DNA of 43,981 nt from an uncultured Porphyromonadaceae bacterium (GCA_947175295.1 CAMWMK010000022.1:1-43981), one strand, 5' to 3'. Shown: positions 1 through 7,838, counted from the first letter of the stretch. The notes: generated by a model from the letters alone, not told the origin. Program-made: numbers and translations.

Positions 1-285
1 GCCGATTGAAGTGACGGAGTTGGGTATCTCAACCGACGTCAGGCCGCTGCAACCGGAGAAATCACCCCCGCCGATTGAAGTGACGGTATACTCTACGTCA
101 TTATCGATTGCAACTGATGGTATTATTACACTTCCTGAAACTCTCTTATAACCCACTTCACACGTTTTGGCATCCTCGTCGAGGACAGTATATTTTAGAG
201 TCTGCCCTTCATATTCGTACTCGAACGCCATCGCCGGCAACCATAGCATGGTGCCGAGCAGCAAAAGTAAAATTTTTTGTTTCAT
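1..285 (-). CDS. BspA-like leucine-rich repeat surface protein, N-terminal part (gene runs off the window)
   Basis: An open frame starts with ATG at 285 and stays open for 95 codons to the window edge. Residues 1-21 form a signal peptide (MKQK, a run of Leu, then ending near PAMA). A short lead-in follows with motifs YEYEGQTLKYTVLDED and GSVIIPS, then the beginning of LRR_5/BspA-type repeats (TSIGGGDFSGCSGLTSVEIP, then NSVTSIG). Such repeats form secreted or surface-attached proteins in Bacteroidales; the ligand cannot be told from this part. No TAnnTTTG box lies directly upstream, so transcription may come from the promoter near 810-841 through the structured leader. The repeat count, and whether a type IX sorting tail exists, lie outside the window. 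Confidence 0.85.
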   Translation of the reverse strand, partial: MKQKILLLLLGTMLWLPAMAFEYEYEGQTLKYTVLDEDAKTCEVGYKRVSGSVIIPSVAIDNDVEYTVTSIGGGDFSGCSGLTSVEIPNSVTSIG

Positions 286-463
286 TTGATTGTTTTGTTG
301 TATTGTTAATTTTATAATTCAATATGAATTCAATCCTTTTTTTGTAATATCTCCCAGGATTACGGGCATAGCAATTCATGGAATTACGGTGGGTTTGGTC
401 TTGATATCATGTATGGCATGGCTTCATAAGTGCCTTCGGGCTCACTTCGTCGGCATTAGAAAA

Positions 464-803
464 CAAAAAAAGCGTGAGAGCCGTACCTGTTGTCCATTCT
501 ACGCATAGAGGCTCTGGTACTGCCCATCACTGTCGAACGGACAACGCAGAAGCCTCACGCAGGAAGATATACAGCAACGCCACGGCATGGCGCTCTCGCG
601 CCGCCGCAGACGAAGGCATACAATCCACAAAGGCATCTACCGTTGTCTCATTCCTGACAGTGATTGAAATTTACCAGATTTCTATGCGTCAAGAAAGAGC
701 GTCAAGTAAACGCTTCTATAATATGTATTTATGGTCGTGCAAAAAGCGCGACACAACAATTTCCCGCCCGCTTGGACCCTTACAGAGGCTTCTGCTCGCG
801 GGT
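464..803 (-). ncRNA. Candidate structured RNA or attenuator leader upstream of the BspA-like gene
   Basis: Starting just after a good promoter and read on the minus strand, the segment is dense in local stem-loops. One is a GGCGC-GAGA-GCGCC hairpin with a GNRA loop near 590-605. A 3' module at 472-560 is closed by a 7-bp helix (472-478 with 554-560). Inside it, 489-495 pairs with 539-545 (7 bp) and 483-487 with 516-520 (5 bp); these two cross, implying a pseudoknot. A competing 6-bp pairing joins 477-482 to 510-515. Seven U residues (465-471) follow the closing helix directly. I do not recognise a known RNA family; it does not show the conserved elements of tmRNA, RNase P RNA or SRP RNA. It may be a stand-alone RNA of about 340 nt or a leader controlling the downstream gene. 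Confidence 0.45.
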
Positions 804-809
804 AGATTG

Positions 810-841
810 CAAATTTACAAAAAAAATCAGATTTGGCCAAA
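810..841 (-). promoter_or_regulatory. Bacteroidetes-type promoter for the candidate RNA / BspA-like gene leader
   Basis: On the minus strand a TTTG -33 box (838-841) is followed after exactly 20 nt by TAAATTTG (810-817), a perfect match to the TAnnTTTG -7 consensus. Transcription should begin near 803 and run towards the BspA-like gene. Confidence 0.7.
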
Positions 842-930
842 AATTCCAATTAAATAATTCAATTTTAGAGAGCTTCAGTTGTGGGTAAAAAGGTTATCTC
901 TGATGCGTTTAAGAAACAAGTTCGAATTAG

Positions 931-970
931 AGAAAAACAAAAGCTGGAATCTTTGATTGTGATTCCAGCT
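931..970 (-). terminator. Intrinsic terminator after the secreted Pro/Gly-rich protein gene
   Basis: A perfect 10-bp stem (942-951 with 961-970) with a 9-nt loop is followed on the minus strand by TTTGTTTTT. It lies about 50 nt after the stop codon at 1023. The plus-strand side also has a T-run (971-976), so it may work in both directions. Confidence 0.8.
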
Positions 971-1022
971 TTTTTTAATGGATGAGCGATATACCTGCGG
1001 CGTATCAATCTCCCTTATTCAT

Positions 1023-1580
1023 TTATAGGTTGAAGTAGTAGGTGCCGGTGGAGAGGTTGGCATACCAGGAGTAGGGTACTCCACGTAAGGTATAGGAGGT
1101 CTGGAAGGCAGGGATGTCGAGGTTGCCGCCTTCCCACATCTGGGTCCAGGGATTCCATGCGTTCTGCACGGTCACGTCGTAGTAGAAGCCGTTCCATTCC
1201 CAGCTCACCACCATGGGCACTGTCTCCCATACTCCCTGTGCGTCGTAACCTACGGCTATCACTTTAGACTGTCCGTAGTTATAGCCCGGTCCGTTGTTGT
1301 ATGGTCCGGAGAATGAACCGGGACCCCATGGGCCGCCGTTCATCATTGAATTGCTTGTCCCCCACATCGGTACGTTGGGACCGAATCCTGCACCCGGACC
1401 CGGACCTTGAGGCACATTGGGAGTGAACGCCCCGCCTGCTCCCGGAGCTGGCGCGCTGTTGCCGCCGTTAGGGGTGAAGCTTCCTCCTGCTCCAGGACGC
1501 GGAGCACTGTTCTGTGAGTATATGGAGCCTACGCAGAATATCACTGCGGCAATTATCGATAAGATTCGGCGTGTTTTCAT
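1023..1580 (-). CDS. Secreted Pro/Gly-rich hypothetical protein
   Basis: This is a 185-residue protein of unknown function. A signal peptide covers about residues 1-22 (MKTRR start, cleavage near SIYS-QN). Mature residues 24-60 contain two near-identical units of the form NSAP-x-PGAGG-x-FTPN, followed by a third, degenerate PGPGAGFGPN unit and a Gly/Pro/Asn/Tyr-rich stretch. The C-terminal 80 residues are Trp/Tyr-rich (WEWNGFYYDVTVQNAWNPW) and probably a small beta domain. The N-terminal repeats look like a flexible linker. It stands alone between mdh and the BspA-like gene and has its own terminator. Periplasmic or surface location is inferred from the signal peptide; no catalytic motif is visible. 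Confidence 0.75.
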   Translation of the reverse strand: MKTRRILSIIAAVIFCVGSIYSQNSAPRPGAGGSFTPNGGNSAPAPGAGGAFTPNVPQGPGPGAGFGPNVPMWGTSNSMMNGGPWGPGSFSGPYNNGPGYNYGQSKVIAVGYDAQGVWETVPMVVSWEWNGFYYDVTVQNAWNPWTQMWEGGNLDIPAFQTSYTLRGVPYSWYANLSTGTYYFNL

Positions 1581-1638
1581 AGTATAGAAGATTATGTGTG
1601 TGGATAATGAAGTGTTTTCATATCTCTAACGCTGAAAA

Positions 1639-1776
1639 AAGATTAAAGGTTTAAAAATCCGCTTGATTTATTTCTCGCAGACTTTTAAACCTCTAAGCTG
1701 TCAAATCTCAGATAGATTAAACCTTTAAACCATCTAAACGATTTAAACTATCTCAACGATTTAAACGATTTAAACC
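1639..1776. repeat. AT-rich intergenic repeats built on TTTAAAC words
   Basis: A perfect 10-bp inverted repeat (1647-1656 with 1683-1692, 26-nt spacer) is followed by three copies of CGATTTAAAC at 1739, 1757 and 1766, phased at multiples of 9 nt. The cluster lies just beyond the mdh stop codon. There is no U-tract typical of a terminator. Confidence 0.55.
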
Positions 1777-1777
1777 A

Positions 1778-2776
1778 TTAAAGATTCGGATTGATCTTGC
1801 TCCATTCCGCAATAGGCGGCATGATTCCAAGCTCGATCACTTCGTCGCGCAGTGCGCAGAGATGCTTGTAGCTCTGGTCGAGTTCCTTCTCCTCTTCCGG
1901 AGTGCCGCTCATAGGCTGGACTGTCACGCCGTTTTTGTCGATCGTGGTCTCCATAGCCATCATAATGTGGCTGAAACGGTCGTTGTTGACGTATGTGCCA
2001 ACCGGCCAACGGAACATCGGGCCACCCATCGCTGCTTCGATCATCTCGATAGAGAGGTAAGCCGGGCTCTGGAATGAGCTTCTGCCACGAAGCTCTATGA
2101 TTCGCTTGCCGCCCTGGATCACACGCTGCTTCAGATCTTCCCAAGCCTCCTTGGTGAGCGGCTCTGTGCCGATGAAGTCAACAAGAGGTTTGCCGTTGAC
2201 CTTCGCTGTGGAAGCGAATACTGCCATCTGCTCGCCGTGGCCGCCATACGTACGGCAGTTGACGATATTGTCGGGCTCTACGTTGAGCTGTTTTGAAAGC
2301 TCGTTGCGCAGACGCGTGCTGTCGAGGGCCGCCAGAGTCGACACCTGGCTCGGTTTCAAACCGCTGTAAAGAAGCGTGATGAGGCCGGTGATGTCGGCGG
2401 GGTTGAAGATAACCACGATGTGCTTTACATCCGGGCAGTACTTCTTCACGTTCTTGCCGAATTCCTCTGCGATCTCAGCGTTGCCTTTGAGAAGGTCTTC
2501 GCGGGTCATGCCTGCCTTTCTGGCGGCACCGCCTGAATTCACGATATATTTCGCATCCTTCAGGGCCTCGGCGATGTCAGTGGTATATGTAAGGTTGAGT
2601 CCTTCGAAACCGCACTGCTTCAACTCCTCCGCCACGCCTTCCAAGCCGGGACCGTAGGGGTCGTAGAGGCAGATGTTGGGGGTGAGGCCCTTCATGATGG
2701 CTGTCTGGGCCATATTGCTGCCGATCATGCCGGCAGCTCCGATGATGACGAGTTTGTCATTCGATAGGTAATTCAT
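1778..2776 (-). CDS. mdh: Malate dehydrogenase (LDH/MDH superfamily)
   Basis: This NAD-dependent enzyme interconverts malate and oxaloacetate in the cytoplasm. The 332-residue protein has the nucleotide-binding GAAGMIG loop (13-19), substrate-binding arginines in AARKAGMTRED (Arg86, Arg92), Asn125 in VIFNPAD, LDSTRLRNEL (Arg155) and the catalytic His180 in YGGHGEQM. The frame is open further upstream to an ATG at 2854. However, that extension runs straight through the terminator hairpin of the preceding gene, and family members start at MNYL-type N-termini, so I place the start at 2776. There is no Shine-Dalgarno sequence, as is usual in this phylum. No TAnnTTTG box is seen between the terminator and the ATG. 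Lactate dehydrogenase is the main alternative reading, but this clade is normally called malate dehydrogenase. Confidence 0.9.
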   Translation of the reverse strand: MNYLSNDKLVIIGAAGMIGSNMAQTAIMKGLTPNICLYDPYGPGLEGVAEELKQCGFEGLNLTYTTDIAEALKDAKYIVNSGGAARKAGMTREDLLKGNAEIAEEFGKNVKKYCPDVKHIVVIFNPADITGLITLLYSGLKPSQVSTLAALDSTRLRNELSKQLNVEPDNIVNCRTYGGHGEQMAVFASTAKVNGKPLVDFIGTEPLTKEAWEDLKQRVIQGGKRIIELRGRSSFQSPAYLSIEMIEAAMGGPMFRWPVGTYVNNDRFSHIMMAMETTIDKNGVTVQPMSGTPEEEKELDQSYKHLCALRDEVIELGIMPPIAEWSKINPNL

Positions 2777-2790
2777 ATTCTTGATAAAAT

Positions 2791-2831
2791 TAAAAACGTT
2801 GACAATAGAGCTTTTGCTCATATTGTCAACG
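2791..2831 (-). terminator. Intrinsic terminator of the L,D-transpeptidase gene
   Basis: A 15-bp stem with one bulged base (2797-2811 with 2816-2831) and a 4-nt loop is followed on the minus strand by TTTTTAATTTT. It begins 20 nt after the stop codon of the transpeptidase gene and ends about 15 nt before the mdh start. Confidence 0.85.
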
Positions 2832-2850
2832 CCTTTATGTGTCATTCGGT

Positions 2851-3651
2851 TCATTCGTTCATCGCCATGTTGGCGGGAATGGTATTGATTTTCGGAATGT
2901 CATATCCCTCCGCTTTGTTGACCGCCATGTCCTTCTTTCCCGGAGTGATGATGACGGGCATTCCCGGCTCCACCATTTCCACCACTTTCATTATGTTCTC
3001 ATTGGTAAGGCGGATGCAGCCGTGGCTTCTTCTTCCTCCTATGCTCCAGGGAGCTGCTGTGCCGTGTATGCCGATGCAGGTGATGCCGGGTATCTGAAGG
3101 CGGATGAAGCGAGGTCCGAATTCTCCGGTCTTGCTGCTTACGTTGCCTTCATCGTCCACATATTTCCAGTCGGTGCTGTTCTGTATCTGCTTCACTGAGA
3201 AGAATCCCTCCGGAGTGCGTGAATCACCGGTCTTATGCTTGGTGCCGTAGTTCTTTGCGCAGGCCATCCCGAATATGTGTTCCTCCTCACCATATTTATT
3301 GAACTTTATGAGTTTCATCCTGCTCTTGTCTATTACTATGAAACCGTCGTATTCATTGTTGAGGAGCTTCTCGGCATAGCTCAGCTCGTCCATGGCCATC
3401 TGAGGGAGGATGCCCCGAGCATAGTTCTCGCTGTTTTCCGATTCCTGCATGAAGGCTATGGCTTCCGCCGGAGTTTCAAAGTGATGGTAGACCGGTTCGG
3501 TATTTATTAAGGAATCTGTCATGATTTCCGTATAGGTTTCGCTTTGAAGCCCGGCTTCAGTATTGGTGTTCTTGCTGCTGAAGGCGTCTACTGAAAGTGC
3601 GCTGATGCCGAAGAGCGAGGCGGCGAGGATATAGGTGAGGCGTGTTTTCAT
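2851..3651 (-). CDS. L,D-transpeptidase, YkuD-fold, exported
   Basis: This protein probably cross-links peptidoglycan stem peptides, or attaches proteins to them, in the periplasm by a penicillin-insensitive Cys mechanism. It is 266 residues with a signal peptide at 1-23 (MKTRL start, ending near SVDA). The YkuD catalytic domain covers about 102-242: FIVIDKSRMKLI begins the fold, and the signature is His196 (IHGT) followed by SHGCIRL with catalytic Cys212 and Arg214. Residues 55-100 form a short helical lead-in. A TATTTTTG -7 box lies 85 nt upstream and a strong terminator follows, so the gene looks monocistronic. Whether it makes 3-3 cross-links or attaches a lipoprotein cannot be told from sequence. 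Confidence 0.92.
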   Translation of the reverse strand: MKTRLTYILAASLFGISALSVDAFSSKNTNTEAGLQSETYTEIMTDSLINTEPVYHHFETPAEAIAFMQESENSENYARGILPQMAMDELSYAEKLLNNEYDGFIVIDKSRMKLIKFNKYGEEEHIFGMACAKNYGTKHKTGDSRTPEGFFSVKQIQNSTDWKYVDDEGNVSSKTGEFGPRFIRLQIPGITCIGIHGTAAPWSIGGRRSHGCIRLTNENIMKVVEMVEPGMPVIITPGKKDMAVNKAEGYDIPKINTIPANMAMNE

Positions 3652-3735
3652 AGTGGTAAGGTGTTAAGTGTGTTTTTCAGTATGTTGTGTGTTTTTCTAT
3701 GCCATTATAACGCCTATGATGTATGTTTTTGATTG

Positions 3736-3743
3736 CAAAAATA
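3736..3743 (-). promoter_or_regulatory. -7 box of the L,D-transpeptidase promoter
   Basis: TATTTTTG on the minus strand matches TAnnTTTG and lies 85 nt upstream of the ATG at 3651. No clean TTTG -33 element is visible at the expected distance, only TTGC-like words. Confidence 0.5.
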
Positions 3744-3767
3744 TTAAAAAAGAAACGCAATTTTATT

Positions 3768-3809
3768 AAAAAGGCAACAGCATTGTCACGAATGGACAAT
3801 GCTGCTGCC
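3768..3809 (-). terminator. Intrinsic terminator after the OPT transporter
   Basis: A long stem (3773-3787 with 3795-3809, one mismatch or bulge near each end) with a 7-nt loop is followed by UUUUU on the minus strand. It lies about 32 nt after the transporter stop at 3842. Confidence 0.8.
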
Positions 3810-3841
3810 TGATTGTTGATGGTTTGGTTGCTTTAGCGTGT

Positions 3842-5815
3842 TCAGCGCAGTGCTTTAGCGCGGCAGCTGTCCCAGATGAGGTAGCAGATGAGTGCGGCGT
3901 AAGCTACGCAACCGAGTATCTGGGTGGTCTCCATGCCGAGGGGATTCTCATATTCGAATCCGCAGAAACGGGTAATGGCTGCGAACACACCGAAAAGGGC
4001 GCCCCCGGCGATGAGGCCCGACGATAGGAGCGTGCCGCGGTCGCGACGTGCGTCGTTCACCTTCTGTTCTTTCGATGAATTGCTTACATAATATGCTATA
4101 GCGCCGCCTACGAGCATCGGCGTATTGAGCGAAAGGGGAATGAACATGCCAAGGCAGAAGGCGAGGGCCGGAACTCCGAGCCAGTTGAGGATGCACGCCA
4201 GTATGGCGCCCACCATATAGAGAATCCAGGGAGTGTCGCCTCCCATCATGAGAGGTTCGATCACTTTCGCCATAGCGTTGGCCTGCGGAGCAACGAGGGC
4301 GTTGTCGCCCGTGAAGCCATACACCTGATTGAGCACCATGATTACGCCGCCTACTGTAGCCGCCGATACGAGGGTGCCGAGAAATTTCCAGCTCTCCTGC
4401 TTCTTGGGAGTGGAGCCAAGCCAGTAGCCTATCTTGAGGTCGGTCACGAATCCGCCCGCCATGGAAAGCGCCGTACATACCACGCCGCCGATCACCATTG
4501 AGGCTACGATGCCGCTTGTGCCGTTGAGGCCGATACCCACGAAGATGGCAGATGCGATGATAAGCGTCATGAGGGTCATGCCCGATACAGGGTTGCTGCC
4601 TACGATGGCGATTGCGTTGGCCGCTACCGTAGTGAAGAGGAAAGCGATGATCACTACTACAGCGAAGGCTACGAGAGCCTGCCAGAACGTATGGATCACT
4701 CCAAACCAGAAGAACAGCAGCACTGCCACGAGAGCGAGAGCGATGAAGAATACGATGTGCTTCATCGATATGTCGGTCTGCCAGCGCACTTCCTTCGCAG
4801 CCGACGTTTTACCCTTCAGCTCACGGCTTGCCAGACCGACGGCCTGAGTGATGATGCCCCACGACTTGATGATGCCGATCACTCCCGCCATGGCGATGCC
4901 GCCGATGCCGATCATTCGCGCATAGCCGCTGAAGATGTCGGCCGGGTCCATCGTCTGGAATTCAGGCGAGCCATAGGTGCCTAAGAGCGGTATAATGATC
5001 CACCATACGAAGATCGAGCCGGCGAAGATCACGAATGCGTATTTCAGTCCTACTATATAGCCGAGTCCGAGGAGTGCGGCCCCTGTGTTGCAGCTCAATA
5101 CGAGCTTCGTCTTCTCCATCAGCGTGTGCCCGGCCGAGGAAGCAACTGAAGTCACTGTCTCAGCCCACCACCCGAAGGTAGCCACAATATAGTCGTAGAT
5201 GCCGCCGATGAGCGAAGCGATGATGAGTGTCTTGGCCTGTCCTCCTTCCTCTGAATCCGCCTGTTGGCTCGATATGAGCACCTGAGTGGTGGCGGTGGCT
5301 TCCGGGAAAGGATACTTGCCGTGCATGTCCTTCACGAAATACTTTCTGAAGGGAATGAAGAAGAGTATGCCTAAGATGCCTCCGAGCAGCGAGCTGAGGA
5401 AGATCTGATAGAACTGCACTGTTATTTCGGGATACTTGGCCTGAAGGATGAAGAGAGCGGGGAGGGTGAAGATGGCGCCGGCCACGATCACTCCGGAGCA
5501 TGCGCCGATCGACTGGATGATTACGTTCTGCCCCAGAGCGTTCTTCTTGCCGAGGGCGTTGGAGAGGCCCACCGCGATGATGGCGATAGGAATTGCTGCT
5601 TCAAACACCTGGCCTACCTTCAGCCCGAGGTAAGCCGCGGCGGCTGAGAAGATCACAGCCATCAAAAGTCCCATCCCCACCGAGTAGGGAGTTGCCTCCT
5701 GCTGGTCGTGGGCAGGATGCATCACGGGGGTGAACTGCTCGTCGGCCGCCAGTTCCCTGAAGGCGTTTTCCGGCAGGCCCGTGCTTGTCGTTAGGTTTTC
5801 TTCTTGTTCTTTCAT
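3842..5815 (-). CDS. OPT family oligopeptide transporter
   Basis: This is a 657-residue integral membrane protein with around 14-16 hydrophobic segments, the usual size for bacterial OPT proteins. Recognition rests on the N-terminal TPYSVGMGLLMAV helix, YLGLKVGQVFEA, and the family motif GKYPFPEATATTQVL near residues 166-180. Late motifs such as LGVPALAFCLGMFIPL and NTPMLVGGAIAYY also fit. The family imports small peptides or metal-chelate compounds with protons across the inner membrane; the substrate here is unknown. It starts 54 nt after the DAHP synthase-chorismate mutase gene with no terminator between, so it is probably the last gene of the aromatic operon. Confidence 0.9.
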   Translation of the reverse strand: MKEQEENLTTSTGLPENAFRELAADEQFTPVMHPAHDQQEATPYSVGMGLLMAVIFSAAAAYLGLKVGQVFEAAIPIAIIAVGLSNALGKKNALGQNVIIQSIGACSGVIVAGAIFTLPALFILQAKYPEITVQFYQIFLSSLLGGILGILFFIPFRKYFVKDMHGKYPFPEATATTQVLISSQQADSEEGGQAKTLIIASLIGGIYDYIVATFGWWAETVTSVASSAGHTLMEKTKLVLSCNTGAALLGLGYIVGLKYAFVIFAGSIFVWWIIIPLLGTYGSPEFQTMDPADIFSGYARMIGIGGIAMAGVIGIIKSWGIITQAVGLASRELKGKTSAAKEVRWQTDISMKHIVFFIALALVAVLLFFWFGVIHTFWQALVAFAVVVIIAFLFTTVAANAIAIVGSNPVSGMTLMTLIIASAIFVGIGLNGTSGIVASMVIGGVVCTALSMAGGFVTDLKIGYWLGSTPKKQESWKFLGTLVSAATVGGVIMVLNQVYGFTGDNALVAPQANAMAKVIEPLMMGGDTPWILYMVGAILACILNWLGVPALAFCLGMFIPLSLNTPMLVGGAIAYYVSNSSKEQKVNDARRDRGTLLSSGLIAGGALFGVFAAITRFCGFEYENPLGMETTQILGCVAYAALICYLIWDSCRAKALR

Positions 5816-5869
5816 ATGGTCGTTATGTTGTTTAGTTGTTGGCTAAAATTCGTAAAACGTAAAACGTCC

Positions 5870-6934
5870 TCAGAGCTGTCTCTTCACGCTTTCCTCATGG
5901 ATCGCGCTCATGATCTTTCCTACGAACGGCTTCGGAAGTCCCAGTTTCTCTCCCATCTCTGTCCGCTCCTTCATTATCTTGTCGTGTCGTCCGAGCTGCA
6001 CCACCATCATGTTGTGCTCCTTTTTGTATTCCCCGATTTTTTTTGACACTCCCATTCTCTTCGCGAGAAGATCCAGGAGTTCGGAGTCTATCTGGTCTAT
6101 CTCTCCTCTGAGGGCGTCGAGCTCGGGAGTGCCTGAAGGTTTCTCCCTTACCTTCAGTTCCTTCACGAGGCTCACGAGTTCCGACGGCAGAAGCTGCTGC
6201 TTGGCGTCGCTGAGCGCGCACTTCGGATTGCAGTGGCTTTCTATCATAAGTCCGTCAAATCCCATGTCGAGGGCATGGCGGCTCAGCGGAGCCACGAGGT
6301 CATGCTCTCCGCTGATGTGGCTCGGATCGCAGATCACCGGAATGTCAGGATAGCGCCTGGCGAATTCAAACGGAAGGCTCCACATCGGCTGATTGCGGTA
6401 GATGTGTTTGCCGTAGCTGCTGAATCCCCTGTGGATTACTCCTATCCTCCTTATGCCGGCGTTGTAGATCCTCTGAACCGCTCCGATCCAAAGGTCGAGG
6501 TCGGGATTCACAGGATTCTTGATCAATACCGGGATGTCGCGCCCCATCTCCTGAAGCGTATCGGCTATTTCCTGCATCGCGAATGGATTTGCCGAAGTGC
6601 GGGCTCCGATCCATATGATGTCCACTCCGGCAGCCAGTGCGCTGATGACGTGGCTTTTCGTGGCCACTTCCGTGCCCACTTTCATTCCGGTCATTTCCTT
6701 CACCTTCATCAGCCAGGGAAGCCCCGCGAGTCCGACTCCTTCGAAGCTTCCGGGCTTGGTGCGCGGTTTCCAGATTCCGGCGCGGAATATCTTCACTCCC
6801 CCTTGTGCCAGTTCCTTAGCTATGTCTGTCATCTGCTGCTCGCTTTCCGCCGAGCAGGGGCCGCCGATGATGATCGGCTCCTTCATTATATGTTCCTCGT
6901 CGAATAGAGGTTTGATGTCTGTCATGTCTGTCAT
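5870..6934 (-). CDS. Bifunctional DAHP synthase / chorismate mutase
   Basis: This 354-residue fusion carries the first step of the shikimate pathway (condensation of phosphoenolpyruvate and erythrose 4-phosphate) and the conversion of chorismate to prephenate. The N-terminal type I-beta DAHP synthase covers about 18-265, with GGPCSAES (24-31), KPRTKPGSFEG, IWIGART, KNPVNPD, the IGVIHRGFSS stretch and the metal-binding CDPSHISG. The C-terminal AroQ-type chorismate mutase (about 273-354) has LRGEIDQIDSELLDLLAKR and KKIGEYKKEH. The start is ATG at 6934; a second ATG three codons in is equally possible. It is 50 nt downstream of pheA and presumably co-transcribed. Feedback control of DAHP synthase through the fused mutase domain is known in related enzymes and is inferred here. 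Confidence 0.93.
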   Translation of the reverse strand: MTDMTDIKPLFDEEHIMKEPIIIGGPCSAESEQQMTDIAKELAQGGVKIFRAGIWKPRTKPGSFEGVGLAGLPWLMKVKEMTGMKVGTEVATKSHVISALAAGVDIIWIGARTSANPFAMQEIADTLQEMGRDIPVLIKNPVNPDLDLWIGAVQRIYNAGIRRIGVIHRGFSSYGKHIYRNQPMWSLPFEFARRYPDIPVICDPSHISGEHDLVAPLSRHALDMGFDGLMIESHCNPKCALSDAKQQLLPSELVSLVKELKVREKPSGTPELDALRGEIDQIDSELLDLLAKRMGVSKKIGEYKKEHNMMVVQLGRHDKIMKERTEMGEKLGLPKPFVGKIMSAIHEESVKRQL

Positions 6935-6984
6935 TTTTGTTTTTTTTATTGGAGTTTCGGTTGCCGCTTTTTTAAGCGTCGCTT

Positions 6985-7803
6985 CTACGCGCTTTTATAG
7001 ATTCCCAATATCCGCAGGTCGCTCGTAAGCGGTTTCACTGCTGCGAGTGCCTGCTCGCATCTCTCCCGGTTGTCGAATGTAAGGTCAGCGTAAAACCGGT
7101 ATTCCCACTCGTGGCCCACCACAGGCATCGACTGAAGCATCGTCAGGTTGATGTCGTAGAAGGTCAGAATGGTCAGCACTTTCGACAGCGCTCCTTTCTC
7201 ATGCGGGACTGTGAAGGCCACTGATATCTTGTCGGCGTCAGCCGGAGCAGGGGAGTCCTTGCCGCCTATGATAAGGAAGCGCGTGAAGTTCCTGTTGTCG
7301 TCTTCTATCCCTTCGGCGAGCACTTCGAGTCCATACAGACGGGCCGCGTAAGCCGGAGAGATGGCAGCCGTGGATTTCATCTTTTGCTCCGCTACCTTCT
7401 TAGCACATCCTGCCGTGTCGAAGTCCTCCACTTTCTTCATGTGGGGATGAAGGGCGAGAAACTGACGGCATTGCAGCAACGCCATGTAGTGAGAGCGTAC
7501 CTCACTGATGTCTTCAATTGCTGTCCCGGGCAGTACGCATAGCGAATGCGATACTCGTATGCGGCATTCGCCGATCACTTTGCGTCCGCTCTTCCTGATG
7601 TATTCGAAATTCTGAAGCAGGGCGCCCGCTATGGTGTTTTCGATGGCAACGGCGGCAAGCAACTCCGGCTCTGAGTCAAGAGCCGCAAACATGTCTTCGA
7701 ACGAGCCGAAACCGATGGTCTCTATCTCCTCATCCGAAAACCATTCATGCGCCGCTATGTCATGAAAACATCCGGGTATTCCCTGTATGCCTATCTTTCT
7801 CAA
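6985..7803 (-). CDS. pheA: Prephenate dehydratase with ACT domain
   Basis: This enzyme makes phenylpyruvate from prephenate on the way to phenylalanine. The 272-residue protein has a periplasmic-binding-like PDT domain (about 1-182) with IGIQGIPG, AIENTIAG, SHSLC and the active-site motif NFTRF (172-176). A C-terminal ACT domain (about 192-270) normally binds phenylalanine; KGALSKVL lies in its first helix. The frame is open to 7833, but a TAATTTTG -7 box occupies 7831-7838, so the first codons cannot be in the mRNA. I therefore start at the TTG at 7803, which gives the MRKIGIQG N-terminus typical of this family. It leads an operon with DAHP synthase-chorismate mutase. No aminotransferase or prephenate dehydrogenase gene lies between them. 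Confidence 0.9.
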   Translation of the reverse strand: MRKIGIQGIPGCFHDIAAHEWFSDEEIETIGFGSFEDMFAALDSEPELLAAVAIENTIAGALLQNFEYIRKSGRKVIGECRIRVSHSLCVLPGTAIEDISEVRSHYMALLQCRQFLALHPHMKKVEDFDTAGCAKKVAEQKMKSTAAISPAYAARLYGLEVLAEGIEDDNRNFTRFLIIGGKDSPAPADADKISVAFTVPHEKGALSKVLTILTFYDINLTMLQSMPVVGHEWEYRFYADLTFDNRERCEQALAAVKPLTSDLRILGIYKSA

Positions 7804-7830
7804 TTTTATTCTGTTTTTTGTATTAAAGTG

Positions 7831-7838
7831 CAAAATTA
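7831..7838 (-). promoter_or_regulatory. -7 box of the pheA operon promoter
   Basis: TAATTTTG matches TAnnTTTG on the minus strand. Transcription would begin near 7824, leaving a leader of only about 20 nt before the proposed TTG start at 7803. The -33 element is weak. Confidence 0.6.

Larger units (their letters stand above)
286..1022. other. 737-nt region without a protein gene; holds a promoter, a candidate structured RNA and a terminator
   Basis: No frame here gives a recognisable protein; the short frames present lack any family feature. The region holds a minus-strand promoter (810-841), a stem-loop-rich stretch ending in a U-run (464-803), a leader-like stretch just upstream of the BspA-like gene (286-463) and a terminator hairpin for the secreted protein gene on the other side (931-970). 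Confidence 0.7.

Noticed and set aside
472..520. Resemblance to group II intron domain V (AGAGCC ... GTACGGCTCT)
   Set aside because: The hairpin spacing, the conserved GAAA-type cap and a reverse transcriptase gene are all missing; the match is limited to one 6-bp stem and a short word.
464..803. tmRNA, RNase P RNA, SRP RNA or 6S RNA
   Set aside because: I looked for the conserved ends and core motifs of the first three and did not find them. 6S RNA is a single long rod with a central bubble, unlike this segment.
881..985. A 34-codon frame starting with GTG (VGKKVISDAFKK)
   Set aside because: Its last third is encoded by the terminator hairpin and T-run, and there is no sign of a translation start.
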